From a virus, in the IMG/VR virus record IMGVR_UViG_3300029787_000039, positions 1-25,683 of that record: a DNA stretch of 25,683 bases; one strand, 5' to 3'. Position numbers and translations under genes: made by a program. The first letter of the stretch is position 1. Each line of letters begins with the position of its first letter. Of the stretch, positions 14,662 to 23,300 are shown piece by piece. The notes beneath the pieces were generated by a model. It did no database searches. It saw only the letters and a list, made by a program, of their open reading frames with translations, and had not been told where the DNA came from.

Positions 14662-17514
14662 CTATCGTAAGCTTGGAGGTACTATTAAACCTGACCTAGT
14701 TATTAGCTCTCTCATTAATGATCTAGCCTGTGCTACTCCATTTTGTTGAGCATAGGCCGATAAGTCAGACATTAACTTTCCTTCTAAATCTGTTCTATGA
14801 CCACCGCCAATATCTTTTTTAACACGGGGATTTGCTTGAATCATTTTTGCTGCTAATCTTGAAATAGCTTGTGATACTACAACAGCACTTTCATCTGTTA
14901 ATTGATCTAACTTGCTACTTGCTGTTCCCATATTTTTTCCACCTAATGCTATTCTAATATTCTTAGTTTTCCAAAGACGTTTAGCTATTTTATCAACATC
15001 GGTTCCTTTTCCTATTTGCTTTATTTTTCCTCCTGTTATATCATTCATTACCTTTAGAACATCAGCCGATGCTTTACCTGCAGCAATTTCTTTCATAATT
15101 ATAGCAAGTTTATCAGCAGGAAGTTTTCTAATTTCTTCCTGACTCTTTTCATCTAGTGATAACATAAGTTTGCTAAAGTCATACTGTGCGCCAATTTGTG
15201 TTTTTTCTAAATCATATTTTAAAGTAGCTATTTCTTTATCAAGAAGTCTAGCTTCTTTTTCATTTAGATCGTTTTGTTTTTTCCAATCCATATAAGCTTC
15301 GCCAGCACCTGCTAAGAACCCGTCTTTATGTACAGCACCTTTTAATCCTATCATAACTAATAATTGATTTATATCTGCTTTAGGAGGAGCAGCTTTTTTC
15401 AAAGATTGAAGTCTTTCATCTGATAAATTTTTCATTTTTTCTATATAATTACTATGCATTTTAGTTCTATTTTTTTCTGTCTCTGCATATCTTTTTTTAA
15501 TTTCATCAGAAGAGAGTGTCTTTGAATATGCATCTAAAGCCCCCGGTAATTTCTCCATGCTTGTCATAAGATTTTTTAAAATTGCTGACTTTTCTTTGCT
15601 CATTCCTATTCCAGAACTTTGATTATAATCTCCTAATATTTTATTAAGGGCTGTGTTTGCAGTAGCATCTCCTATTTTTCCTCGCAGTCCTTTTATTTCG
15701 GCTAGTTTTTCTTTTTGATAGCCACTTACAGGATAGCGTTTACCAGTAACACCTTTAAATGTTTTAGTTGTCTCTTTTCTAGAAGCGTCTTTACCACTTT
15801 CTCTAAGCTTCTCTTCAGACTGTGACCACTCAGGATATCTAGAACTATCTACAGCAAATCTATCTGTAGGCTGTAAACCTCTTAAACTTGGAATAGATTT
15901 ATCTACCTTTGCTGCTCCTTTTTGTTCTACTATATCAGATCTTTTTTTTAAACTTTTTTGAAGTTGTAATAATGCTTCTTTAGCAGCTTTACCTGCTTGA
16001 GCATCTCCAGTTGCTTCTGCTTTTCTAAGTCTTTCTAAAGCCTTTTGTTGATTAGAAATGTTTTGATCAACTGCATATGTAATACCTTCGTCTACATCAC
16101 CAGTAACATCACTAAACTCATCAATATTAGGATCAAACCCAATTGATATATCACCTACATTAATTTTAGGATACCTATCTATATTTTCTTGAATCATACC
16201 ACCATTATCTTTATAAACTGTAGGCATAAGAGAGGCAATACCACCTCCTGTAGCTCCCGGTGCTTTAGCTCCGAAGAAAGGATTAAAACCACCAGCACCT
16301 GCTATAGCTGTACCAATGCCTAACAACTGTTGACCAAAAGGTACTCCCGGTGTAGTAGTTGTTTGAGAAGGTTTAGCTAACATAGGATTACCATAGATAG
16401 CACTTGTATATCTACCTAGTAATGTTTCGGGACGTTCCCTTCTTTCAAGCCAATCAGCATAAGAACGATCAAGACCTTTTTGCGCTCTCTTCTCAGCATC
16501 AGCACCTAATGTTTCTAAGGCACCAAGTTCTCTCATTTCTTGACCATAACGACCTTTGGCTAAAGACTGTAGATCTTGAGCTTGTTGTCTTTCTCTTTTC
16601 TTACGATCAGCAAATTGTTGTGCTTCAAAAGTTCTCTCACCTTTTTCAAAATCTCTTTCACCTTTTAGAAAAGCTTGTTGATTCCTATCAAAACCAACAT
16701 CAAAAGCTCTTTCTCCTCTTCGCCTATCTATATTACCAATGTCTAAACCAGTTAGATAATCTCTTTCTCCTTCTAAGAAAGCTCTTTCACGTTCTTCAAA
16801 TGAGCGTTGATCTCTAAATCTATCAAAGTCTTCAGCTTTACGTGTTTGTGCGTCTTTATAAGCTTCTAACAATCCTGTTTTTTCTAAATCACCAAGACGT
16901 TCTAATTGTTTTGCTCCAAGTAAACCAGCTTGAACACCAGCCCTTGAACCATAACCAGACATACCACCCATACTAATAGCTTGTTTTTCAAATTGTGGCA
17001 TTAGTTTAGCAAAATCTTCTTGAGCTTTTCTTTTCTCTATATCAGTGACAGCACGTTGGTAGGGATTCATATATTCACTAATATCTTTTTCTTGAAATCT
17101 TTCAGATGTAAATCCTGTAGGTGCGCCTGTAAAGTCCACACCACGGGCTGCAACTGTAGGATCAATTCTATCATAGTCTCCTCGTTGTAATGCGTCAATA
17201 CGTTCAGGAGAAATATCAGTTGTAAACCTCTCATCACCTCCTGTAATTCCTTGACGAGCAAGAGCAAAGTCATCTTCAGTAGATCCTACAAGACCACGAA
17301 TACCAGCCCTAGCATCTAGTTGATCTTGTGTAAGATCAGCAATAGTTTGCCCTTGATACTGGTATGTAGAAGGCTCTTCTGCAAGTCTTCTCCTATAGAG
17401 TTCTTGTTGTTCTTTATTTACTTCTGTTACATAAGGAGCAAGCTCTTCAGGTATCTTGCTCTGAACAACAGTTGTCTTTGGCCCACCGCCAAATAAGTTT
17501 GATAAAAATCCCAT
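14662..17514 (-). CDS. Large coiled-coil virion protein, putative ejection protein
   Basis: A 950-residue protein beginning MGFLSNLFGGGPKTTVVQSK, a Gly-rich start common in large marine phage virion proteins, with EYMNPYQRAVTDI at about 147-159, another recurrent motif of that group. Residues about 228-310 hold imperfect repeats of the form ERxFxxGERD, giving an Arg/Glu-rich coiled coil. A Gly/Ala-rich hydrophobic stretch (QLLGIGTAIAGAGGFNPFFG) follows near 400, then long Lys/Glu helices to the C-terminus. The SD GAGAGGG lies in the end of the upstream gene. With the 1263-residue gene it probably forms the internal or tail-channel protein set; no catalytic motif was seen. Confidence 0.6.
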   Translation of the reverse strand: MGFLSNLFGGGPKTTVVQSKIPEELAPYVTEVNKEQQELYRRRLAEEPSTYQYQGQTIADLTQDQLDARAGIRGLVGSTEDDFALARQGITGGDERFTTDISPERIDALQRGDYDRIDPTVAARGVDFTGAPTGFTSERFQEKDISEYMNPYQRAVTDIEKRKAQEDFAKLMPQFEKQAISMGGMSGYGSRAGVQAGLLGAKQLERLGDLEKTGLLEAYKDAQTRKAEDFDRFRDQRSFEERERAFLEGERDYLTGLDIGNIDRRRGERAFDVGFDRNQQAFLKGERDFEKGERTFEAQQFADRKKRERQQAQDLQSLAKGRYGQEMRELGALETLGADAEKRAQKGLDRSYADWLERRERPETLLGRYTSAIYGNPMLAKPSQTTTTPGVPFGQQLLGIGTAIAGAGGFNPFFGAKAPGATGGGIASLMPTVYKDNGGMIQENIDRYPKINVGDISIGFDPNIDEFSDVTGDVDEGITYAVDQNISNQQKALERLRKAEATGDAQAGKAAKEALLQLQKSLKKRSDIVEQKGAAKVDKSIPSLRGLQPTDRFAVDSSRYPEWSQSEEKLRESGKDASRKETTKTFKGVTGKRYPVSGYQKEKLAEIKGLRGKIGDATANTALNKILGDYNQSSGIGMSKEKSAILKNLMTSMEKLPGALDAYSKTLSSDEIKKRYAETEKNRTKMHSNYIEKMKNLSDERLQSLKKAAPPKADINQLLVMIGLKGAVHKDGFLAGAGEAYMDWKKQNDLNEKEARLLDKEIATLKYDLEKTQIGAQYDFSKLMLSLDEKSQEEIRKLPADKLAIIMKEIAAGKASADVLKVMNDITGGKIKQIGKGTDVDKIAKRLWKTKNIRIALGGKNMGTASSKLDQLTDESAVVVSQAISRLAAKMIQANPRVKKDIGGGHRTDLEGKLMSDLSAYAQQNGVAQARSLMRELITRSGLIVPPSLR

Positions 17515-17515
17515 T

Positions 17516-18325
17516 TTATACCCTCTCTATCATTGGACTAAGTGCTGCTAGTCCATTTATTTCATTAGGTTGTTGACGTGTACCAAACGCCTGTTGCCTT
17601 ACTCTTTTTACTACTTCATCCATTACGTCAGCCCCTTTATCTGGATTACCATTACCTAAAGCTGCCATAGTATGACTATCAACCACATACTCTGTAGGAC
17701 TTACAGCTAGTGTTGCTACTTGTTCTGTACCCTCTTTAATAGGCATAAAAACATTATCTTCCATTCCATGACCATCACCCGGAACTCTACCAGAAAACTC
17801 TCCACCTGCTGCTAACTGCATTAATCCTCCACCAGATTCTCTATTCAATCTTCCACCTTCTTCAGCTTGTATCATACTCATTACATCTAAATTAGCATTT
17901 TTAAGTAACATTTCTGTAGCCATAGCAGCAATAGAGTCCCCTGTATTAGTAGCAGTAAACAACATATCATGAACATCTTGATTAGGCGTAAGTTGTTCTT
18001 GTTTTTGATTCATCTCCTGTTCTGCTAACATTTGTTGTAAAACTGCAGGAGAAGGATCAACATCTTTTGGTACAACTTTTAAAGCTTCTCTTGGATCAGG
18101 TGAAGAAGCCATACCTTGACCTTGATCCATACCCTGACCTTGATCCATACCCTGACCTTGATCAGAAACCATTACATCTTTTACATTAGTACCTAGAGTA
18201 CCTAAAGGTGCTCCTTCATCTTCCATATATTTAAGATCATCCGTTAAAGTAGGAGTTTTTAAATCTTCTCTTAATTGTAATAATTGTTTTGCTTGAGTTC
18301 TTTTATTTGGATCTTCTTCAACCAT
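17516..18325 (-). CDS. Conserved phage virion-associated protein with DQGQGM repeats
   Basis: A 269-residue protein. Residues 55-72 are three exact copies of DQGQGM in a disordered, Gln-rich linker. The C-terminal 100 residues carry a pattern I recognise as recurring beside large internal proteins in marine phages: GGEFSGRVPGDGHGMEDNVF (174-193), SPTEYVVDSHTMAALGNGNP (209-228) and QQPNEINGLAALSPMIE. Its function is unknown; a structural or assembly role fits the position between tail genes and the 950-residue protein. Start is a TAATG overlap with the preceding gene. A short helical N-terminus (KRTQAKQLLQLREDLK) precedes the linker. Confidence 0.6.
   Translation of the reverse strand: MVEEDPNKRTQAKQLLQLREDLKTPTLTDDLKYMEDEGAPLGTLGTNVKDVMVSDQGQGMDQGQGMDQGQGMASSPDPREALKVVPKDVDPSPAVLQQMLAEQEMNQKQEQLTPNQDVHDMLFTATNTGDSIAAMATEMLLKNANLDVMSMIQAEEGGRLNRESGGGLMQLAAGGEFSGRVPGDGHGMEDNVFMPIKEGTEQVATLAVSPTEYVVDSHTMAALGNGNPDKGADVMDEVVKRVRQQAFGTRQQPNEINGLAALSPMIERV
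18111..18164. repeat. Three tandem 18-bp repeats
   Basis: Three head-to-tail 18-bp units encode DQGQGM three times in the - strand gene. The second and third units are nearly identical, and the first differs by one base in the shared core (CTTG versus CTGA context), suggesting slippage expansion of a disordered linker. Confidence 0.85.
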
Positions 18326-18522
18326 TACTTTAACCTCGCATAATTAGACTGTGGTGCAGTCTGTTCTTTAAAAAACTCTCCAGTATCAGATTTTATCTTT
18401 TTAAAATGATCTTGCTTCTGACTCAATAAGTATCTATTATGATCAATAGCATTTCCTCTATTGACATTCTGAATAAATGTGCTATTATTAATTAAATCAA
18501 AATGTTCTTTTATTGTTTTCAT
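18325..18522 (-). CDS. Small hypothetical protein in tail gene cluster
   Basis: A 65-residue, polar helical protein (MKTIKEHFDLINNSTFIQNV onward) with no recognised family. I chose ATG 18522 because it forms a TAATG overlap with the preceding stop, the arrangement used repeatedly in this unit; ATG 18540 would add six residues and overlap the upstream gene by 19 nt. Its stop also forms TAATG with the next gene. Position suggests a minor virion or assembly factor. Confidence 0.55.
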   Translation of the reverse strand: MKTIKEHFDLINNSTFIQNVNRGNAIDHNRYLLSQKQDHFKKIKSDTGEFFKEQTAPQSNYARLK

Positions 18523-18806
18523 TAATTTAAATCCTGCCATGAAGTTTCTGAACCTAGACTCACATATCCTTTAAATTTACCAGAGCTTGTTGAGTAAGCT
18601 ACATCACCTTTCATTGGCCTTCCTATATTAGTTACTGTTGTTACTGCATATATATTTGTTGAAGGAGTTGTTTCAACATCTATATCCCTTGAATCAAGTT
18701 CATTCGTTAATACTGCTGCCCACGATTGTATTGTTTGATACAGTTCACGGACTTCTTCCACCTTCATGTCGTTGACATAAAATGGAAAGGTTGGGTATCT
18801 TGACAT
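18522..18806 (-). CDS. Small tail-associated protein, unknown function
   Basis: A 94-residue protein. The N-terminal half is helical (KVEEVRELYQTIQSWAAVLT), and the C-terminal half reads TNIYAVTTVTNIGRPMKGDV then AYSTSSGKFKGYVSLG, a beta-rich motif (GDVAYxTSxGKFKGYV) that I associate with small phage tail or fibre-adaptor proteins. It starts in a TAATG overlap with the gp10-like gene, so the two are probably co-translated and may act together at the tail. No enzymatic motif is seen. Confidence 0.55.
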   Translation of the reverse strand: MSRYPTFPFYVNDMKVEEVRELYQTIQSWAAVLTNELDSRDIDVETTPSTNIYAVTTVTNIGRPMKGDVAYSTSSGKFKGYVSLGSETSWQDLN

Positions 18807-20986
18807 TATCTGCCACCATCACCTTGAACTCCAAGTCGTATTGATCCCCATTTCCAACTTGAGTTCTGTGATGAACAAGATACCCTAATTTTAGCTTGCC
18901 TTCCCCTCGCCCTAAAATTAACTTTCTCAGTTTGATCTGTTACATCAAATTCTTTTGTAATAGTATCATTACTTTCAGGATATTTCTTAGTTATTAATTT
19001 AACTCTGATCTTACCTGTGCTTAAATCAAAGTCAGGTATTAATTTATTCATGTACATAATATCATTACCATCTTGTACATCAAAGTCTGCTGACTCAATA
19101 TAAGATGTTAAGACTTCATTATTAGCTGTAAATACTCCTTGAGGTTCATTGTTATAAACATTATTTCCTGATGCTGTTACACCCGTAGTAATTGTATTAC
19201 CAAAAACTTCCCTATCAGCAAAGGTTGTAAAGATCATCTCACCATAAACCCAATAACCATTCTCAGGAGAGTAGATAACATAACTATCACACTCTGAAAC
19301 ATTATTACCAGAAGAAGCATATAACCAGATAATTTCTTGAAACTCTGAATTAATACCTGCAAATACTTTATCTTTATATTTTATATTTAATCTATCAAAT
19401 ATATACCGTCTAACAGTGCAGTCTAAAGTTCTTACAGCACCATCAAATAAATAAAAGTTATCGTATCCCATCCAATAGGTAATACCATTATAATCTACTG
19501 CTGCGTGTTGAGCAATCATACCACAGTTTGTACCCTGCTGTTGGAATCGAAATGTAAAAGGAGGTCCAACATAATTCATTGTCCACAAGGCATTATCTGT
19601 CCAAATGTTAATAGCATTCTTTGCTCTAACCCCACCAACAATTTCTGTGCCGTCTGTTAATACAACTTCACCTGCTGTATTTGTAGCTGCTGGAACCCAA
19701 TCTGTTCTATTATCTTGATCAGACCAACGAACTAACATGGCATTAAATGTGCCACTTACTGTAGCAGATGCTTCATATTGATTAGCTCCTAATGCTATTA
19801 GGTGTCTATCATTAGGAGATACGACAATAGAGTTGACACTAACTGGCGATGTTGTTATTGATGTTGCCCTTATTGGTGTTGTAGAAGCATCACTTTCAAA
19901 ATAAAAGATATTACTTCCACTCCTATTAGCTATAACATCAGTTCCCCAATTGTCCAAACTCCATTGTGTAATATTAAAAACAATATCAGTAGCATCTGCA
20001 CTTGCTGGTTCATTCCATGATCTTAATGTAGAGGCTGCTCCTCCAGCTTCTTGTGGATAAATACGAGCAGTCATATTAATATTAGATGTTACATCACCAC
20101 CTGCAGATGCTGCTGTTTCTACATTAAAGATAATTTGTGTACCATTAACAGATACAATAGTAAAGTCTGGTCCTCCAACTGCCACACCATTTAATGATGG
20201 TTTTGTTAAAATTAAATTACCACCTACTGTTACAGGAGTTACGGAATTATTAGCTGGCATAAAAAATATAGAATCATTTGCTGCCCCTCCATGCGCTGCT
20301 GCACATGATATTGTTACTAAAGTATTACTCTCTGTTGTAGTTATCTTACTAATACCAACTGAAGTAGGATCTGCTGCATTATAAGAAGCGGCTCCAAAAC
20401 CTGTACCAGCAACAGCTACGGAATTACCCGTAGGTATTAAATAATTAAATGTTGCGTCTCCCTGTGCAGATTCTGTACTGTCTGCTGCTGCTGAAACAGT
20501 TATACTAAATGAGTTAGCATCCATTACAGAAACAATTTGATAAACATTTCCACTTAAACTTACATTACTACTTCCTATTGCAGAAGTAGAAGTAAAGGTA
20601 ACATAGTTTCCTACTGCTTGACCATGCCCTGCATCTGAGCAAGATACTCTTGTAGTTCCGCTTGATGTACCAAAACATTTTGTTAATGTAGCTTTAGTTG
20701 TAATAGGTGTGATATCTGTTAATGTATCACCACTACTTTCATAAAGTTTATCTGGTGTACCAAACACCATTCTCTTTTTACTATTATTACTTCTATATGT
20801 TAATAAATCTCTAGCACTACCATCAAAGGTTGAGCTTACTCTTGTTTCATATCCTCGTATATTTTCAGGTTTTCCTGCTCGAAATCGAACACGATTACCA
20901 TCATACCATTTACCGTCTTCCTCATATTGAGTAGACTCACGGTGAAAGCCCTGTTTAAAATCAAATTTTGCAAGACGTGCAGTCAT
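18806..20986 (-). CDS. P22 gp10-like tail / packaged-DNA stabilisation protein (putative)
   Basis: A 726-residue protein. The N-terminus (LAKFDFKQGFHRESTQYEED, then GKWYDGNRVRFRAGKPENIRG) and the propeller-like core (NAINIWTDNALWTMNYVGPP; GMIAQHAAVDYNGITYWMGY; DNFYLFDGAVRTLDC) match what I know of phage stabilisation proteins that plug or extend the portal. Two inserted beta domains at about 98-175 and 205-300 (for example HGQAVGNYVTFTSTSAIG) resemble the FCCH-like beta modules common in phage tail proteins and explain the length beyond P22 gp10. It sits between the collar fibre and the putative ejection proteins, as expected for a short-tailed virion. The SD is weak. Confidence 0.55.
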   Translation of the reverse strand: MTARLAKFDFKQGFHRESTQYEEDGKWYDGNRVRFRAGKPENIRGYETRVSSTFDGSARDLLTYRSNNSKKRMVFGTPDKLYESSGDTLTDITPITTKATLTKCFGTSSGTTRVSCSDAGHGQAVGNYVTFTSTSAIGSSNVSLSGNVYQIVSVMDANSFSITVSAAADSTESAQGDATFNYLIPTGNSVAVAGTGFGAASYNAADPTSVGISKITTTESNTLVTISCAAAHGGAANDSIFFMPANNSVTPVTVGGNLILTKPSLNGVAVGGPDFTIVSVNGTQIIFNVETAASAGGDVTSNINMTARIYPQEAGGAASTLRSWNEPASADATDIVFNITQWSLDNWGTDVIANRSGSNIFYFESDASTTPIRATSITTSPVSVNSIVVSPNDRHLIALGANQYEASATVSGTFNAMLVRWSDQDNRTDWVPAATNTAGEVVLTDGTEIVGGVRAKNAINIWTDNALWTMNYVGPPFTFRFQQQGTNCGMIAQHAAVDYNGITYWMGYDNFYLFDGAVRTLDCTVRRYIFDRLNIKYKDKVFAGINSEFQEIIWLYASSGNNVSECDSYVIYSPENGYWVYGEMIFTTFADREVFGNTITTGVTASGNNVYNNEPQGVFTANNEVLTSYIESADFDVQDGNDIMYMNKLIPDFDLSTGKIRVKLITKKYPESNDTITKEFDVTDQTEKVNFRARGRQAKIRVSCSSQNSSWKWGSIRLGVQGDGGR

Positions 20987-21003
20987 TAGTTTTTATACCA
21001 ATA

Positions 21004-22581
21004 CTAAGTTTTAATAATATAGTTAATAATTAATGAAGGAGGAATATTACTATGAGAACCACTACCCCCTGTAGATCCAGTACTAACAGTTGAATTAGCT
21101 GCAAAATGTGATTCAAGGCCCAGACCAGAACTATTAGCTTGTACTCCTTCATCATCTCCTGAACCACTTATCCATGCTAAATGTTGGTGAGAAGGTATTT
21201 GTGCAACAGCCAAAGCAACTGCTTGTGTACCACCAGTATTACCTATACTAGCACCTGTAATCATGCTTACTGTCACACTTGTTAATACACTTGTACCAGC
21301 ATCCCAACCAGCAAGAAAACGACCTCTAGTATCTGGAACATTAAAGGTAGTAGAACCATTGCCAACGCCATACTTTACTCCAATAACACCAAATAAGTCA
21401 GCGTATGTGGTTCTATTATATGCTGTACCATTACATAATACATATCCTGATGGAGCAACACTAGACCCATAAGGTAATATAGCTCCTGTAGGCATTGCGC
21501 CTGTAAGATTAGAGCCATCACCATAGTAAGCAGAGGCACATACTTTAGCATTAGGTGCAGCAAGATTAGCACCTGATATTGTAACTGTGCCGCCTATAGA
21601 AGTATTACCAGCTATATTAACATTACCACTTACAGAGACTGCAGATTTAAATGTACCCGCACCTACTACTGTAACAGTAGAAGCAAAATTAGTAGCTCCT
21701 GCAACACTAAGAGTAGAAGCAAGACTAACAGCCCCTGCTATTGTTACAGTCCCTCCTATTCTAGTATTACCACTAACAGATACATCTGATTTAAAAGTAG
21801 CTGCACCAACTGCCGTAACAGTGCTTTGTAATTGTGCGGCTCCTGCTGCTACAAAAGCTCCACCTACAGTTGCTGTACCACCTATAGAAGTATTACCTGC
21901 TATATTAACATTACCACTTACAGAGACTGAATCTTTAAATATAGCTGATCCAACAATAGTAGCTGTACTATTAAGTTGAATGGCTCCTGCTATAGTAGCA
22001 GTACCTCCGATATTAATATTTCCCGATACTGATACATCATCTTTAAATGTGGCTGCGCCTACTACAGTAGTTGTTGTATTAAAAGTAGCGGCTCCAGAAA
22101 CAACCATATTTCCTTCTACTGTAACATTACCTTCTACAGTAAGATTAGTAAAACTATCTTGGCTTATCTCATAGATAGAAGTTCCATCAGTAATAATATG
22201 TTTATTAGTACCGCTTGGTATTGTAACACCTGTATTACCAGCAACTCGCATAATTAATGCATTAGCATTTGTAGCATAAGATACAGAGTTACGAACAACA
22301 TAACCTTTAGAGTTATTAGGTATAAGAACAAATATAGAAGTATGTGCTGTACCTAATGATCCTGTAAATTCAAGAAAAGCAGAACGAGATTGATCTGACG
22401 ACCCTTGGTTTTGCGTTAAAGCAACACTTACTGTCGAGCCTACAGATACTTGAGTATATCCTGCAATAGCAGTATCGGCAAGACTAATGACACCATCATT
22501 AAGAATCTGGCCCCAACTATTAGGGTTTTCGCCATCACCTTGTTTGGTTAGTCTTAAATTTGTAGTATATGAACTTGCCAT
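21004..22581 (-). CDS. Tail fibre protein with beta repeats and tail-collar domain
   Basis: A 525-residue fibre. The N-terminus (SYTTNLRLTKQGDGENPNSW then GQILNDGVISLADTAI) is a common virion-attachment domain of marine phage fibres. Residues about 145-335 are degenerate beta repeats built from FKDDVSVSGNINIGGTATIA-like units, probably a trimeric beta shaft. A tail-collar domain follows from about 360 (GAILPYGSSVAPSGYVLCNG, then TYADLFGVIGVKYG and FNVPDTRGRFLAGWD). The C-terminal part has IPSHQH and ends PPSLIINYIIKT, typical of collar-tipped receptor-binding proteins. AGGAGA is a strong SD. One shaft unit is nearly duplicated in the DNA 288 nt away. Confidence 0.85.
   Translation of the reverse strand: MASSYTTNLRLTKQGDGENPNSWGQILNDGVISLADTAIAGYTQVSVGSTVSVALTQNQGSSDQSRSAFLEFTGSLGTAHTSIFVLIPNNSKGYVVRNSVSYATNANALIMRVAGNTGVTIPSGTNKHIITDGTSIYEISQDSFTNLTVEGNVTVEGNMVVSGAATFNTTTTVVGAATFKDDVSVSGNINIGGTATIAGAIQLNSTATIVGSAIFKDSVSVSGNVNIAGNTSIGGTATVGGAFVAAGAAQLQSTVTAVGAATFKSDVSVSGNTRIGGTVTIAGAVSLASTLSVAGATNFASTVTVVGAGTFKSAVSVSGNVNIAGNTSIGGTVTISGANLAAPNAKVCASAYYGDGSNLTGAMPTGAILPYGSSVAPSGYVLCNGTAYNRTTYADLFGVIGVKYGVGNGSTTFNVPDTRGRFLAGWDAGTSVLTSVTVSMITGASIGNTGGTQAVALAVAQIPSHQHLAWISGSGDDEGVQANSSGLGLESHFAANSTVSTGSTGGSGSHSNIPPSLIINYIIKT
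21593..21641. repeat. 49-bp near-identical repeat in fibre shaft, copy A
   Basis: Matches 21881-21929 with one mismatch in 49, at an offset of 288 nt (96 codons, in frame). It encodes the VSVSGNVNIAGNTSIGG unit of the collar fibre, pointing to a recent in-frame duplication or gene conversion within the shaft. Confidence 0.85.
21881..21929. repeat. 49-bp near-identical repeat in fibre shaft, copy B
   Basis: Partner of 21593-21641; one mismatch. Encodes the second VSVSGNVNIAGNTSIGG block. Confidence 0.85.
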
Positions 22582-22592
22582 TTAGTTATCTC

Positions 22593-22790
22593 CTAGCTCT
22601 GCACTTGTGTTATACATTTCGCTGTTTTTATCTCTGCATTATATACACTATCAACCATATCCGCTACCTGTGCTTTGTAAACTTCGCACTGATATTTTTC
22701 TGGAAACGGACCTATTACAGCTTTCTCTTCCACAGGTATATTCATGGGAGCAAGTGTAAGAAAGGCTATGACTGATACGTAATAAAACAT
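22593..22790 (-). CDS. Small secreted or membrane-anchored Cys-containing protein
   Basis: A 65-residue protein with a short hydrophobic N-terminus (FYYVSVIAFLTLAPM) that could be an export signal or anchor, and a soluble part with two cysteines (C35, C59) that could form a disulphide in the periplasm. No lipobox is evident. No family is recognised. The ATG directly follows the upstream TAA, and no clear SD is present, so coupling is likely. Between two fibre genes, possible roles are host envelope modification (for example superinfection exclusion) or fibre assembly; both are speculative. Confidence 0.5.
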   Translation of the reverse strand: MFYYVSVIAFLTLAPMNIPVEEKAVIGPFPEKYQCEVYKAQVADMVDSVYNAEIKTAKCITQVQS

Positions 22791-23030
22791 TTAGTTTAAA
22801 TTAAGTTCTAGCTGTTGAGGAACTTCTTCTTCCTCAACCTCTACTGTTTTAATTAGTTCTTCTGTAAACTTATCTTGAGCAACAACTACTTGATCTAGTT
22901 GAAACCTTAAACTATTTGCCTTTAGTTGTAGATCACGTACCTGATTTATAAGATACCTTTGACCTTCATTAAGATTATCTTCAATATATTCTTGACCGTT
23001 AATTGTTACTACGTTGTTTTCAGTTTCCAT
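22791..23030 (-). CDS. DUF6447-like small coiled-coil protein
   Basis: A 79-residue protein opening with a short beta hairpin (VVTINGQEYIEDNLNEGQRYL) followed by a coiled coil (INQVRDLQLKANSLRFQLDQ then VVVAQDKFTEELIK) and a very acidic tail EVEEEEVPQ. The INGxEYxxDxLxxxxxYxINQ pattern is what I recall for DUF6447, small proteins common near fibre genes in cyanophages and other marine phages; function unknown, perhaps a fibre chaperone. AGGAAAA, overlapping the upstream stop, is the SD. Confidence 0.65.
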   Translation of the reverse strand: METENNVVTINGQEYIEDNLNEGQRYLINQVRDLQLKANSLRFQLDQVVVAQDKFTEELIKTVEVEEEEVPQQLELNLN

Positions 23031-23035
23031 TTTTC

Positions 23036-23299
23036 CTATCCGTTAATATAGTTTACGCCAGCAGTGATAGCATCAGTATATGAAGACTTATCACGACTAT
23101 CTTCTGTTGCCCAATCTTTAACTAATTGAATTTCAAGATGATCAGTATTACGTTTCACCATCTCTTTAACACCTTCTGCACTGTCAAACATTTCTAATGC
23201 GTCAGTATCATCGGCAATAGTATCATTTATTAAATTAACACTATCATCCATTGCAGAAAAGTGTGCATTAATTTCTTCTGCAGTTAGTTCTTCACTCAT
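23036..23299 (-). CDS. Small acidic hypothetical protein
   Basis: An 87-residue acidic helical protein (MSEELTAEEINAHFSAMDDS onward), ending YTDAITAGVNYING. The pattern VKRNTDHLEIQLVKDWATED resembles short phage proteins found next to fibre genes, without an assigned function. AAGGAGA, inside the last codons of the S74 fibre gene, is a strong SD, and only one base separates the two genes. Likely a fibre assembly partner by position only. Confidence 0.6.
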   Translation of the reverse strand: MSEELTAEEINAHFSAMDDSVNLINDTIADDTDALEMFDSAEGVKEMVKRNTDHLEIQLVKDWATEDSRDKSSYTDAITAGVNYING

Positions 23300-23300
23300 T

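Noticed and set aside
16404-16817. 137-codon + strand frame rich in Leu, Phe and Gln
   Set aside because: It is antisense to the Arg/Glu repeat region of the 950-residue virion gene; the odd composition mirrors that repeat.
18461-18488. TTGACA with TATTAT 16 nt later on the + strand, a possible antisense promoter
   Set aside because: The spacer is short, the -10 imperfect, it lies inside a small - strand gene and there is no + strand gene after it; chance in AT-rich DNA is likelier.
21587-22174. Pro/Ala/Thr-rich + strand frames antisense to the collar fibre
   Set aside because: They come from the regular codon pattern of the beta-repeat shaft read backwards; no start signals and no family.
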